Assembly: GCF_001638985.1 (NCBI RefSeq)
Contig: NW_017265171.1
Location: 124,001 to 188,000 of the forward strand
Length of the DNA stretch: 64,000 nucleotides
Direction: 5' to 3'
Source: Phycomyces blakesleeanus NRRL 1555(-)
Lineage: Eukaryota; Mucoromycota; Mucoromycetes; Mucorales; Phycomycetaceae
Shown here: positions 24,236 through 37,163 of the stretch, piece after piece
How positions within the stretch are numbered: position 1 is the stretch's first letter
Layout of the letters: every line of letters starts with the position of its first letter
Made by a program: the position numbers and the translations under genes
The notes under the pieces: generated by a model
Told to the model about the DNA's origin: nothing
The model's input: only the letters and a program-made list of their open reading frames with translations
Database searches by the model: none

Positions 24236-25397
24236 TGAGTCAAAAGAGGTTGATGGAATTGGAGGGAGGGGAGGGAAGGGAGAAAAAAAAAATAAATAGA
24301 CTCGCGGGATTAACAGCGAAAAACACGGGAAGAGTAGTGATCCAAAATCTGCCCCAACCATGTGACGGTGATTGTACAGAATGAAAGGAGCTTCCTAGTG
24401 GTGACCGATAGAGACAAAGTCTATTAATTATAAATGCATTAGACTTACAGAAAGAATAATAAAGCTATTACTTCTTTTAATATTTCTAGGGTACTTTAAT
24501 GCTTTTAGGTATACCAGTAACAAGACTGAGATTATTAAATTACTCTAGTTGTATAGTGCTATAAAAGCATATTGAGTGTCTATCTAGATAGCAAAATAAG
24601 AACATATCAGCTACTAAGTCATAATTTATGAGATATGTTTATATGTAGCTTACTCTATAAACTAACATCGGGTAAGGTTTATGTCAATCTATTTTCATGA
24701 GGTATTCGATCCAAGTAAATAATAATAATACCTGCTTATATATATATATAACCTGATTCATAGGCTTTAAAGTGTCACTTAAACCGATACAATGGATAAT
24801 TAATTTCAATCAGTAAAATCCTTATATACGGTTAAAAATGAAATGAAACGAGCACAGACCTTCATCAAGGGTCATATAACATTTCAGTTCCCGGAAAATT
24901 AAGAAAACGATTTGCTCAACGTATTCATCTTATTTTTTTCTTTATATCACTAGATATCTTCTTTACTATGCTAAAGGACATTATTCTAATAAAAAAACAT
25001 CATTTAAACCCATGTTTACGCACTCTAATCATCGTTATATCCTCTCAAAACTTTACTGCTGTTCCCCTGTTATTTTTATTGTTGTTGAAAATGTAGTCTT
25101 TTATTTCACACACTCACACAGGACTATCGCAGGTTTTACAAGCCACTCTAGGTTTTTAGCAAAAGGTATACATGTGTATGTATAATACGCAAACTTTACT
25201 CGTGTCTACTATATAATGCCAGCATCCTTATTTTATACTGAGAATGTGAAATACTAGAATAAAAAGCATGGTAGTAAATGCTAGAAGTCCTAAGCCGATA
25301 ACACTTGGGTTTGGTTAATATTGAGTAAAAGGTTTCATAAAAGATTACTGATATGTTCTGTAAAGACAATGTGCTGGTTATGTATACATATGTAGAT
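24236..25397. other. intergenic spacer
   Basis: AT-rich 1.16-kb spacer holding the PDX1 promoter and the 3' flank of the HSPA12-like gene. No open frame of note, only short (TA)n and (AAT)n tracts near 24721-24752. Confidence 0.5.
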
Positions 25398-27391
25398 TCA
25401 ACCAATGAGTTTCTCAAGTTCATGAGATACAAAATCTGAAGTATGAATAATTTTTTTGTCCTTGATTAAAATCTCAATCATGATCTCAGTCCTTCCAAAG
25501 TACATGTTTGTTGTAAAGTATACTTTCTCCCCTTGCTCAACACCGGGAAAAATAGGGGCCTCACCAGAAGACCTGACTGCCTTGCGAACACCTACATCAG
25601 TGGTATATCTTGGAGAACTTCCATCGAAATCATAAACAAACAAGTCTAAATAAACTTGTTAGATTCCAACAGTGAAAAGGTTTCTAAAAGCCGTACCCAG
25701 CCCAATGACACTAGGATAGAATATGAAGTAGGTTTTCGAAACACATTTGTTTATAGGCATGACTTCTCCCTTTCTGGCAAATATACTAAAGCAATCTTTA
25801 CAGCGTGGGACACCATCATGGTCTACATATCTTTTTTCGTGTGGGTCTTTGAAAGGATCGAATATAGAATCGACACAGATCCCATATGTACGCCGTAATA
25901 TTCTGTGCGTGATCTTGTTGGGGTCCACTCCAGATATGACTGCACCACGAACAACAGCTAATTCACCACGACTTGGTATATATATCGATCCAACTTTGGT
26001 TTTAAACGTGTCTTTTACACATTTTTCCAGATACCTCGATTGACCAAATCCACCGACAAGAAATATAGCATCAATGTGTGCTTGAGATTGATCTATCTGA
26101 TCAGATATCAAGTCCAAAACCTGTTTTACAACTGGCTTAAACACATCCTCACGGAGCTCATCAACTGTGACTTGAATCCTCCCATCAACTATCCCGATAT
26201 CCGATAGCATAATCTCTGTTGGGTTTAATGAGATTGGCAGAATAAAGAACTCATCATCTTCGTTATCGAATTGAGGCTATAATAATAATGCTCAGTTCCA
26301 TTAAGTTACGCGTCTCCGTTGTGTTTGTCGAATAGGCCATACCTTTGTTGAACTAACAAAATGCTCGAGCAAGTTATCTATAACATCTTTGCTGCTGTCA
26401 GCATAATTGCCAAATCGTTTCTTCATTAGGTCTCGCATATTTTTGTCCAAGAAAGTCGACCCACATGTACTTCCTGAGCCTTTTGTAACTTCACGAAGAA
26501 ATTTTGGGCCCGAAGAAGCATCGATTTCGAATACAATCAAATCTACAGTGCCACCGCCAGCATCACAGATCATAAAACGTTGCCCATGGGTAAGATTGAA
26601 TTGACCCAGTTTCTTTTCGCAATATAAGGACGCTGCTTCTGGCTCGCTAGTAAGTATCAGTCGGTCTGGATGATCTCTACGGTTAATAATTCCGGCAAGG
26701 ATAGCCGCCTCTCTCATGATAGCTTTGGCTTCATCATCCCATATGGCTGGAACCGTGAGACAATATCTGAATTTTGAGGCATCATATACTGCACCGAGTT
26801 TACTTTCAAAATAAGTATGTATATATAACTTGAATTCACGAAGATAGTCAGAGATTACTATTAAACATAAGAATTAGAACAAACGCTCTTTCTTTCTTTC
26901 TTTTTCAAAAAAAAAGATATTATAGGATTAACCTTCAATAACAGTCAAGCCATTTGGAAGTGTGCTATGCTTCTGACTATGATCTAAAAGTAACTTGAAA
27001 TTGTCGATCAAAACAGCTGTGCAATTTGGACGCTTTGCTCTCCAAATAGCATCATTCCCCCATGCAAGGACCCTTTTGCTGTTTTGTTCATAAAGTAACA
27101 CTGTAGGAACCTTGGGATAAATGTAGCCGCCTCGATTTGGCCTATAGCATGATATGTATATTTTTCTTTATTTTGATGAGAATATGACTATATACCAGTC
27201 AGTTATGTCAAATATCTCGTCAGTACTGTCTTTGGTGTATACACAAGAGCATCCCGAAAATGTGGTCCCAAAATCTAGTAATAATTAAATTTGAGTACAT
27301 GCGTGTAAGTGAAGTGGGGTTTTTTTTTTTTACCTATTCCAGCTATGTACGAATAGTTATCAAAGTCTTCATCCAGAACTGTGGCTGTCAT
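25398..27391 (-). CDS. HSPA12-like Hsp70-family ATPase
   Basis: Six exons (27391-27334, 27274-27196, 27141-26933, 26857-26343, 26276-25697, 25645-25398) give about 562 residues. Actin-fold ATPase motifs are present: phosphate-1 DFGTTFSGCS near residue 20, phosphate-2 MICDAGGGTVDLIVFEI, and the adenosine motif IFLVGGFGQSRYL. LTVPAIWDDEAKAIMREAA and SEPEAASLYCEK are typical of the HSPA12A/B branch and not of canonical Hsp70. A normal Hsp70 substrate-binding domain is missing; instead the C-terminus has the short beta-rich tail (VEQGEKVYFTTNMYFGRTE) seen in this branch. Such proteins are expanded in basidiomycetes and early-diverging fungi. Clients and role are unknown. All joins are in phase and the active-site motifs are intact. 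Confidence 0.88.
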
Positions 27392-29390
27392 CACAAAAGA
27401 AATATTAAGAGAAGATATGAGAAGATGAACTGAATTTTTCAAGACAACTTTTTCTTAAATATATGTCAGAAATAAATATGACTAATCCACCATAGTTTTC
27501 TTTTAATAAAAAAAAATATTGTTTATCTCTCGAATTAAAACAAGTTATTAAGAAATACTAATACAGTATAGCACGGTAAGATTCTTCGGGTGTTTTGATA
27601 TTTTATCATAAAAACAGGTTATTTATATTTTGAGTGTACATTAATAAATAAATGGAGCTATTATGATTTATTATAACATCTTTAGCAGTGAGTTAATTTT
27701 TAATTTATCTAAAGTTAAACATAGCCACTTTAGCTAAAGAAAAGGTCATTTTACCCAGTAGTTCAATTTATCTTTTTTTTAAAAAAAAAAATATATACTA
27801 GCTCTCTACATTATATATAAGACAAGAAAAAAGTTAAATTAATATAGTTATTTTTTATTTTTTAAAAAAATAAATAAAAAAAAAAAAAAAACAGATATAC
27901 TCACACATAAAGTGCAATATTATATGTGAAATCCAATTATTTAATTTTCACTTGCCGACATTTTTTTTGCTACTTTTGCTACTTTATTTGTAGCATATAA
28001 AAAATAGACAGTTTAGTAATATTTTTTTCTAAAGTAAGATTCTAATTACGAAGTCATAAAATTTTGTTTTTTTAATTATACGACATTAGGAGAAACAAAA
28101 TATTGAAACACCGCCGCAATTTTTTTTGTGGAGGGATTTTTCTAGCCTCACAAAATTGCTACGCTCCTATGTGTTTTTGAGCACTAAAAATTCTTAAAAC
28201 AGCTGAGTTCCAAAAATGCCCTGCAATCTACGAAAAAGACTGGGAATTTGAAATTTAAATTAATTATTTTATTTTATTTTATTTTGTTTTTGCTTTTTTT
28301 TTACAACTTTTCAATTATTCTTTGCTTTCTTATTATTATATGATAACAAGTAATTGATCCTCTTATTTTAGTTATATTTTTTTTTAATTATTACACTACA
28401 TTGTAATTAAGATATTTGTGATTGATTTTGAGCTGGTATCTCAATATTAAAAAAAATAGATACTGTGAGAGTGTATTTTATTAAAAAAAATTAAAATAAT
28501 ATTCAAGGTGCTCAGAACTGGATTTGGTTTAGTACCTTAATCTCAGAAAGAGTATATACTGTGAGTGTTATTTATTAAAGAGATAGAATAATATTGTTTA
28601 TATCAATCGATAAAGTCTTTCTTTTTCTTACTATTCAATTTGCCTCTCTTAATATTTGTACCTCCGCTATTCCACGTCTGCCGCAAAAAATCTACCCACA
28701 CACACACACAAAATCTACCCAGGTACGCAAATCTACGCAGGCACACATAAATTCCCTCGGACACACATCTTTTTTTGTGATGAATTCATAGACCTATATA
28801 AATAATAAATTAATAAATCATTAGCATACTTTTTGGAAGTAGAGCTCCCCGCCTCCCCTCAAGTTTTATGTGACTCTTCCCTATAAGAAGTTTAGTTCCT
28901 ATATATTACAGTTAATGTGTAAAAATGAGTTTAGCAGTTTATTGAATGGATAGTAGGCTTTAAGTGATGTGGTTATAAAACGGTAAGAAGATTTGCAAAA
29001 AATTTAAATGCAGAGTAAGTTACGTGCTTATTTTACAATTTTTTAAAAATATAGATAGATAGATATAAATTGAACTGTTGGGATACCACATTTAACTATA
29101 ATTTTAAATTTGAGATAGAAAGAAAGATAAAATGGATTGCTGGGAATGCTCTTAACTTTGCAAATCTTGGATTATATAGTAGGAAAAGTATTCTAGAAGG
29201 AAAGAAGAGAGTCAGGTAAATGGACTACAAAAGTATTGAACAGCATTAGATTTTTTGGCTGCTTGTTATATTAGAAACGAAATCTACGCGGACGGCCACT
29301 CGGCATTTTTTTTCGCTTTCTGGAACGGTAAAGAAAAAAATAACAGTTGGTAGACGAAAACAGCATCAGATTACAAGGGGCAGATTGAGA
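27392..29390. other. very AT-rich gene-free region with repeat fragments
   Basis: Upstream of the HSPA12-like gene. It holds a T8/A11 palindrome at about 27773-27791, a poly-A/T rich tract at 27840-27895, and repeat copies B and C (about 28457 and 28552). There is a short GC-richer scrap at 28105-28230 (ACACCGCCGC, GCTACGCTCC). No intact gene was seen. Confidence 0.5.
28457..28675. repeat. dispersed repeat, copies B and C
   Basis: ATACTGTGAGAGTGTATTTTATT (copy B starts ~28459) and TATACTGTGAGTGTTATTTATT (copy C starts ~28553) match the start of the repeat at 18751. Copy C also shares the downstream TTGTTTATAT and a CTTAATATTTGTACCTCCG block comparable to TTTAATATCTCCG in copy A. Copies B and C are direct repeats about 95 bp apart. 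Confidence 0.5.
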
Positions 29391-29399
29391 ATAAACGAT

Positions 29400-29810
29400 C
29401 AGAAAAAATCGTAAAACGCTTTACTTACAATAGCCTCAAGTATCACAAGAATGTCTCCACCAATGTGGAGACAGTCATGAAGAATTATGGCCAGTATTAT
29501 CCCCCTCCCCTTTGCCGTTCGACAACAATACCAAGCCCTCAGCAACCATTGATACATATGGGAATGGAAGCTTTTGATCGAGTATGAGAGGAAAAACATC
29601 CGGACCAGTTCAATTCATTTTGAAGACCTTACAAAAAACACTCTTCTCCTGATAACATCATCATTTACATGGTAGACGAGTACTTAGCAAGTCAGGTTTG
29701 TAATAGCTATGAGGAACGAAATGTTGAGAATACAATTACCAAAGGATCAAAGCGAATAGTACACTTGGTATTACAGTGTCAAACCAACACTTTTAATATT
29801 GTATAACCAA
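29400..29810 (+). pseudogene. probable relic of a Fanzor/TnpB-like transposon protein
   Basis: In one plus-strand frame, VKRFTYNSLKYHKNVSTNVE and NYGQYYPPPL run to a stop at about 29590. After a further frame break, MVDEYLASQVCNSYEERNVEN (29671 on) and HLVLQCQTNTFNI follow, to a stop near 29805. The spacing VDEYxxSQxC...C...LxC resembles the C-terminal zinc-ribbon part of Fanzor (eukaryotic TnpB) proteins known from Mucoromycota. One expected Cys is Tyr, and the reading frame is broken at least twice. No N-terminal part or RuvC motif was found upstream. This is a recollected motif resemblance only. Confidence 0.35.
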
Positions 29811-29911
29811 TCATATACTTAATTAAACTACCGACAGCATTGAAAATTAAAACATCCAAAACTAGTGAAACCCTGAATACATTTTTTTTTTAAAAAAAAA
29901 AATGGCTATTG

Positions 29912-30710
29912 CTAGTTTGTATTATTAGGCTCAGTTTTATAGCCAAAAACTGCACCTGAAATAGCTCCTCCAGCAGACCCTATTGCGGCCGCAATGGGTA
30001 TTATAGGTGCAGTCAGCCCAAGTGCACCTAACGACTGCATAGCAGCGAGAAGACTTCCTGCTGGTACGGCACCACCAAAAGATGCCATCCATGCTGCGGC
30101 TGGAGTGCCGGCCAAGATTCCTCCAGGCCAGAATCCTAAAAGTAACGGTGGTGCGGCAACTGCAAGAGGAACCACAATTCCGCCAGCTATAGCACCTGCA
30201 GCTCCAATCGCGACGCTATTGGGTACATGATCCAAGACACCCTTGACAGTGTTTTGCATGCCTTCTGTATTTTTTACGTTTTCGATAACAGTCTTTGCAA
30301 CACTTGACATTTGCTCATTACTAGGTAGATTACTGTAAGCGAAATTTGCTGATGACGAAATGCATTCCAGAGCATGCTTTGAATGTCCAGAGATAGTCGC
30401 AAGACTTGGTGCATTTTCAGACAAGGCCGCAATTTTTGGCTTTGAGTAATTGATTACGTTGATTGACTGTTGGTGAATCGTTGCGGCATCAGGTAACTGC
30501 TTGACAAGGTGATCGATTGATGACATTGCTTGATTGGCAACCTGATTGACCTAATCATAGATATATATATATATATATACTTTGTTAAAAACATTTCTCA
30601 ATTGAGGCATCATTCCACTTGAGACGTACTTGCTCTCCTGATATTTGGATAGGTGCCATATTCTTTGAGACACTCTCTGTAACATAGCTAAGCATCTGGT
30701 TAAAAGACAT
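29912..30710 (-). CDS. IFI6/IFI27 (ISG12)-like membrane protein
   Basis: Two exons, 30710-30630 and 30550-29912, give 239 residues. Residues 1-~130 are helical and Ser/Ala/Asn-rich (MSFNQMLSYVTESVSKN, VNQVANQAMSS). From ~135 there is a continuous hydrophobic Gly/Ala-rich domain: SVAIGAAGAIAGGIVV, FWPGGILAGTPAAAWMASFG, GAVPAGSLLAAMQSLGALG and IGSAGGAISGAVFGY. This matches the order and signature (GI.AGT.AA..M, GG.VPAGS..A.LQS.GA.G) of the Ifi-6-16 family, which in vertebrates localises to mitochondria or nuclear membrane and is interferon induced. Fungi have no interferon, so the function here is unknown; membrane association is likely. A T10/A11 palindrome lies 11-30 bp past the stop. Confidence 0.82.
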
Positions 30711-33700
30711 TTTATATATGTCTTTTTTTTTCTGATAGGCGAGTTTCGACGACTCTCAAAGCTTGACTTTTTGATATAGTGATGCTTTAATAATTATAAA
30801 ATGATTTACTGAAATCAATTAATGTTATAGACAAAGAAAGAATAAATTGTAGTCACAATTAATGGTATAAGCCTTTTAATCACATGTAATGAACTTATAT
30901 GTGTAAAAACTCTCCTACTGTGTGTGTGTGTGTTTATAAGGAATTTGTGATGATTTGCGTTGCCTATAGTAGATTCTTAGATAGCAGGAATAAAAGGATT
31001 GACGTGGTATTTGAAGTATAGATCAATGGATATCAGGCAAGATTAACAGCATATATTTTGGCTCTACAAATGTTTTATTTTGTATTTATATATCTAAAGA
31101 TCTGATCATTGCCTTGTATAAACACACTGTCTATCAAATATTTGTGCTGTTTAAACTTGCTTTCTGGAAACCACTAACCACACAAAGGCACCTCCTTCTA
31201 CACTAAGCTCCATCGAATATAAATGTAAATTATATTTATCTTACTCATCACTCTTATACAGCCAAAACAACAACCTTGCGCTCTATTTTTCTTTTGTCAT
31301 AACAAACAGATATTCACTTTTTCCATTTACCCTACCTAAAATCAAACCCCAAACAAACAAATGCACATAACCATACACACATTTTGTCAATTGAAAAAAA
31401 AGGGACAAATTAGCCTATTCCATTTTCTACCTTGTACCCGAAAGAAAGACAAAAAAAAGGGAGCCCTCCTTTTTCAAGCTCCTGTCTCTTTTGGTACAAA
31501 TCTCCCCGTCCTCGCCGTCAAACATATCTACCTTTAACTCAAGAAATGTGTACAATTCGGTCAAAAGGCTTTCAAACAACCTAATCGAGCTGCCTACAAA
31601 TCATCTTCATTTTCTTCATTTCTCTTTTTCTTGATAATGGATATCTAGCTCTGATGATATTTCTCATCTGTCTACTTTCTATTCGTCTCTCTCATCTGTA
31701 ATTCCAAACAGTGTGTATCTCATTTTTGGACTGGGTCACAAGACCACCCTCGATGAAACCTTATAAGCCCTTTAATGATCTTGGGTCTGCTCTCCTTGAA
31801 AGTATTCTATATACGCACATACACATACATACTCAATACATTTAAACTAAATTATACATACATATATATATATATATATAAATACTGTGATTTAAGTAAG
31901 AAAGAAAAGAATTACAAAAGGTTCCCTTGCTGTCAACAAGTTATTTATTTATTTATTTTGGAAATCTAATTGAAACTATTTAAAAGAGGTTAGGTGCAAA
32001 GATTCACTGACCATATGTCCCGTTCTTCTAGACTCCCCCTCCCCCACTCCTGTTGTACACGGAAACGACATGGATTATTTCCATGCGAATTTCCCATGTG
32101 TCAAAATAATGCTCCTCATTTGCAACAAGTATACGAATACTTCCTTTGACCAACTTTCTCATCTTTCTGTGTATTCCTTATAGTTTATCACAAGAAGAAA
32201 AACAAAAATCAATTCTCTTTACAGCCACTCTTGGTTCTTTAATTTTTCAAGCTCTCAATTGTCACTACAATCATTAATTAATTAATTAATTAATTAATGT
32301 CATGTAATGTAATGTAAGGTAATGTCTTTTTGCTATTCTACATTCTTCACGTCTTATTTGTGAGAAAAGACTCACTTTGAGCAGTTTGACATTCCTTCCA
32401 TTTGTGTATAAAAATATAGAAAGAAATATAAAAAAAAATATTCATAAAAACAAATCTTAAATCTGATTATATTTTTCCTCTGGTCTTTCCTCTACCCCTT
32501 CTTTTTTCATCTTACCTTGCAGAACTGCTACATTATGCAATTAAAGACGCTGCTACTGGCAACGCAGGTGCTTTTAATCAAACCGAATCGCTGATCTGTC
32601 CATATTTGGTGGGACAGTCGCTAGTCTTTGTACTATCTATACAATCCGTATCATTTATTCAGAATCCACTCCTTGATCATTCTCATCTCCTCTGGGTAAC
32701 CTCCTCTTACCTCTTACAATTTTTTTGAGTTATTTGCTTTAGAATTATATATATATGTATGTATGTATATATGTATTCAAGGCCTCCCTCTAGATAACTC
32801 TCCTAACTATAAGCTAAATTATTTTATGGACTCTAAAAATACTGCAACGAAAAGGCTTTTATTTTTTTATTTATTTTTTTTAAAAAAAAAAGAGAGAATG
32901 TCGTAAGTATATCTATAGTGTACACACATTGAGGTTTCAAGGTTTGTTGATAAGAAACTCTAAAAGTGTACTAACAGTCGCAGCGCACACATGACAAAAT
33001 ATAAAATCAATTATGAGGGTACTCGGTCGTTAACGTTCGTAACTTTTTTTTTCGTCAACGCAATATTATTGGACAGAATTTCTTTAGAACTTTTTTTTTA
33101 AAAAAAAATAATAATTGTACGTCTAATATGTACAAATTTCGAATGGTACATAAGCTTAAATTGAGTATCCCCAATGTAAAGCTTTTTGTGTGTGCGTATC
33201 TTGAATTAACAATGAGTTAGCATATAAAATATCGACTATTTTACTCTTTTCTTTATCTGGGTGTATTTAAATGTACATAGTCAATTTAAATAAGTGCCAA
33301 GTAACGTACTACAGAACTTGCAATTTGTAAGGAGTATTGTTGTTATACCATAAAAAAACACGATTTGTCACTCTCTCTCTCTCTCTCTATGTATGTATCT
33401 ACCTATCTATCTATCTATCGTTCTATTCGAATATCCTGTCAAAAGATTTGAGATAAATATGGGTCTATTTATTTGTTTCTTTTAGGAATTATTCTTGTCA
33501 CAATTGAATTCTGTTATAATTCTGCGTATTTGATAATCCAAGTGTAATTCATACTATATACTAGTCCAAGAGTCATTACAAGATTTTCTTTCTTTAGGCC
33601 TTTAATGCTTTCTTTTTTATAACAAAGAAAGAAAAAAGAAGAGGAAGATATATATTTTTATACTTGGATAGTATAATTGTTTTCTATTAGAACATTTGGC

Positions 33701-35290
33701 ATTAATCAATTAACAAGAAGAAGAATAGAAAGAGAGAGAGAGAAAGAAAGAAAGAAAGAAAACAATTTATATGGGTAATTATTGCTTGATGTCAAATTCA
33801 CATGGAAAAATAAAAATAAAATCAAGGCAGATATATAATTGTTTTATAATTTTCGTTTTTTTGTTGTGTGTGTGTATGTTTGGATAACAGACACATGTCT
33901 TTTGGTTTTCCTCTGTACTCTCTTTGGATCTATGGTTATGAGAGAGTATTATACAGAAGCACAATTGTTATTATTGTATAATGCATTGGAATCTAAGCTC
34001 AAGTTTGGTTTCCAATTGGACTTTGTAGACCTGGATATTATGTACATAAATAAATATACAGCTTATGGCACTATGATACTTATCAAAGGGAGGAACTGTA
34101 GTCTATTCAAAGTTAATCTTGTTAAACGCCTTTAAAGTTTCTCTCTTTCTTTCTTTTTTTTTTGTATAATAAAATAAATTAAAATAAAGGCCATAGATTG
34201 ACACCATATAACGGCAGATGTACCAGTACTTTGGTGATAATTGACAGGAGAAGATATTATATTCTGCAGTAACAAACTTTTCTTAAAGAATAAGACAGAA
34301 TAGTCTATAGTTTGCTTTTTATTTTACTTGGTTATTATTATTATTTTATATATATATATAAATATTAAAGACATTTATATACTGGGAAAATGAATATTAT
34401 GGTTAGAGAATTCTGGTAAAGTGAGTTAAGAATAGGAGTAAGTTGTTTCTATTTTGCTGTTGTAATGGCTGTTTAAGCATGAAAATAAGTAAAATAAAGT
34501 GAGATTAAGCCAAGAAGATTTTGAAATATTTTACAGAAAATAACAATAGAAACTTAATGTAAGGTAAGGTAATTTTAATGTTATGTAATGCAATGTAATG
34601 TAATGTAATGTATGCCGTAAACTACAGTAGATTGATTACAAACCGTGTATATGTATTTGGTGGTCTTTCAAAGTTTATAATAGCAAATTATAGATGATAT
34701 TAGGTGCAATAGCAATAAGCAATACAAATTTCATGTATGTTTTTTTTTTACTTTAAAATATATATATTAAATATCTCATGTTCTAACATTGCCTTGTAAG
34801 CTACACTTACGCTCACAGCTACAAAGGTAAACTTGGTCTTTCTTTCGATTCCTTTTTTTTTGGTTATTATTTTGGGTAAAGGTATAGGAGAATGAGAGTA
34901 TAAATGATACCCTTTTCTATGAATTATTGTATGATTGTGTGGTTGTGTGGGTGCATTGGGTACCTGGAATAAATTCCCAAATTCAATTAATGATTGTGTG
35001 TATTCTTTTGCACCTGTGAATTCCAGATAAGAATCTCACATCGTGCCAAAAAGAAAGAAAAAAGAATGTTTTCTTTCTTTTTTAGATATAGGAGGTACTT
35101 AAAGAAGATGGAGGAAAATAAAGAGAATGGTATACAGGCAAGAACGGTTTTTGTGTATTTGAAGTTGCATTTGCATTTGCATTTGCATTTTAGTAAAAGT
35201 ATGAAATAAGAAATGATATACAGAACATTGATTGAAAATATATATTAAACAAACAAGTAGAAATGATAATTCGATCGATGTTGATTTGGC
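30711..35290. other. 4.6-kb gene-poor region
   Basis: Upstream of the IFI-like gene. The plus strand is pyrimidine-rich from ~31190 to 32730. There are exon-like scraps: an open frame 32018-32170 (MSRSSRLPLPHSCCTRKRHG...), and one without ATG at 32518-32727 (ELLHYAIKDAATGNAG...) preceded by an acceptor-like CTTGCAG. A later open frame at about 33930-34135 has no family signature. Simple repeats: (ATTA)n at 32273, TAATG pentamers at 32300-32320 and 34570-34612, (CT)n at 33369, GCATTT at 35166-35190. T/A palindromes lie near 32872 and 33091. No confident gene. Confidence 0.35.
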
Positions 35291-35728
35291 TTAGGTGTTT
35301 GTTTGTTTAATGTGTATACTAGTGGGAGAAGGGGAGTGTAATAGGAATAAGGACAAGGATAATGATAATGGTGTTGGTGATGGTGACAGCTGCAGTGTTT
35401 TTGTGACAGTTGTTGTTATTGAACTGACAGTAAATTGCTGTAGTGCTGCATTGACTTGATCGAGACCTGGATCTTGGCTGTGTCCATCGATGGCCATTGT
35501 GATGATATTGTCTTCATATCTGTTGGCTTCGTTTTTTGACTTGTTGAGCAAGAGGGTGACAGATGTTGTGAGAAAGATGCCGAGTATCAAGGCAATACAG
35601 ACAAGGTAGATCCAAACCGGTAGATCGAATAGCTTGCAAGGTTTTTTGACAGAGATGTTTTTCTCTAGTGCTGAATCTGACTGTTGGTGTTGGTGTTGCT
35701 GTAGTTGCAATTCTGGTAAATGGCTCAT
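35291..35728 (-). CDS. Small single-pass membrane protein, unknown function
   Basis: A single open frame from the ATG at 35728 gives 145 residues. An N-terminal Gln/His-rich segment (LQLQQHQHQQSD) is followed by VKKPCKLFDLP and one clear hydrophobic segment, WIYLVCIALILGIFLTTSVT (about residues 40-62). Downstream are NKSKNEANRYEDN and a Ser/Pro/Thr-rich tail. The basic KK before and Asn/Lys-Glu after the helix do not settle orientation. The frame extends upstream to 35941, but that part is low-complexity and contains its own hydrophobic run, so 35728 is the preferred start. No homologue recognised; it could be lineage-specific, and a chance frame cannot be fully excluded. Confidence 0.5.
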   Translation of the reverse strand: MSHLPELQLQQHQHQQSDSALEKNISVKKPCKLFDLPVWIYLVCIALILGIFLTTSVTLLLNKSKNEANRYEDNIITMAIDGHSQDPGLDQVNAALQQFTVSSITTTVTKTLQLSPSPTPLSLSLSLFLLHSPSPTSIHIKQTNT

Positions 35729-36344
35729 GATAGATAATAAATAGCTAATAGAAGTAGTAGGAGTAGTAGGAGTAATAGTAGTGGTAATATGAATATTAAT
35801 GGTAATCAAGGCCTTGGAATCTGTGCATAAAATAAGGAAAGCAAAACGAAATAAAATAAAGGCGAAAAGAAGGAAACAATATACATCTGTAATATACTTA
35901 TACTTATACAAATCTATATATAAACAGGAACAGACTGTCATAAACTAGGTTTTCTTTTTCTTTTTATTGATCAACTGGATATTGGGCGTCTAAAAGGAAC
36001 CCTTTTTTTTCTTTTTATTCTTCTTCTTCCTTTCTTCCTCTCTACTACTCTACTTCTTTACCTTTTTCTTCTTTTGGTTTAATCTTGCTAGATATTCGGT
36101 CCACAATAATGCTATCTAATTCCAAAGCCAGTTTTACACATTTGTAAGTATTGAATGATCAGAATTTATTTGAGGAATATGTGTACATTTTCCTAGAGCT
36201 TGGCAAAAGCAAAGAAAAAAAATAACAGAAAATGTAGATAGCTAAATACTAATCAACAAATAAATAACCTCCTGTGTTTCCTTGAATTCCACAAGGGAAC
36301 TTTATGTTAAGACTATAAAGAGAAAATATTAATGGACACTCTAT

Positions 36345-36385
<41 letters not shown>

Positions 36386-37163
36386 TTATTATTATTATTA
36401 ATAATAATAATATTAATATGCTAATTGACTGGGGTTTCAGAATGATTAGGTTTTCTTTGAAATTGAAGAGAAAGAGATAAGAAAGAAAGGGGGAGGTTAA
36501 AGGGTCGAGTTTAATATATATATATAAATATACATACATACATGCATATTATGAAAAAAAAAAAGAAAATGAATGAATGAATGAAAAACCCATCATTTTA
36601 CCCCTTCCCCTCTCACTCTCGCTCTCTCGCTCTCTCTCTCTCCTTTATATATATATATAGTCTCTTTAAATGCACAGGTGCATATATATATACATAAATT
36701 ACAATACATAATAAATAGCCATTTATTACTATTAGTATGAATATTTTCATTGTCTATAAAGAATCGGCATACTTTTATATTGAATATATTGATTTTTATT
36801 ATAAAGAGGTAAATAGATAAGATAAGATAAAATATAGATATAGATATAGATATATATATATATATTAATAGAGAGAGAAAGAGAGAGATTGTGAGTGAGT
36901 GAGTGAGGAAAGTATGAACAAATAGATTTAAGAAAATAATAAAAATAAATAAAGAATTAATGTACACTAACTGACTAAGGCTGATTTGAGTTGATAATGA
37001 TAGAAAGAATAGAATATATATATAAAAAAATATTATCTTTATAATAATTGAAATAATTATCCTTTCATTATCGTTGCAATTCTTGCTTGTTTGTTTGTTT
37101 TTTGGTTATCCATTCTACAGGTTATCCATTGTCAATCAGCCTATTTCATTATTAGTTATCAAA
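35729..37163. other. microsatellite-rich spacer
   Basis: No gene seen. It contains a (CTA)n/(TTA)n triplet array at about 36341-36400, (CT)n at 36604-36642, (TA)n tracts near 36510 and 36855, and GAGT repeats at 36890-36905. Confidence 0.55.

Noticed and set aside
33839..34135. 98-codon plus-strand frame
   Set aside because: Hydrophobic AT-rich content, no splice partner or motif; treated as chance.
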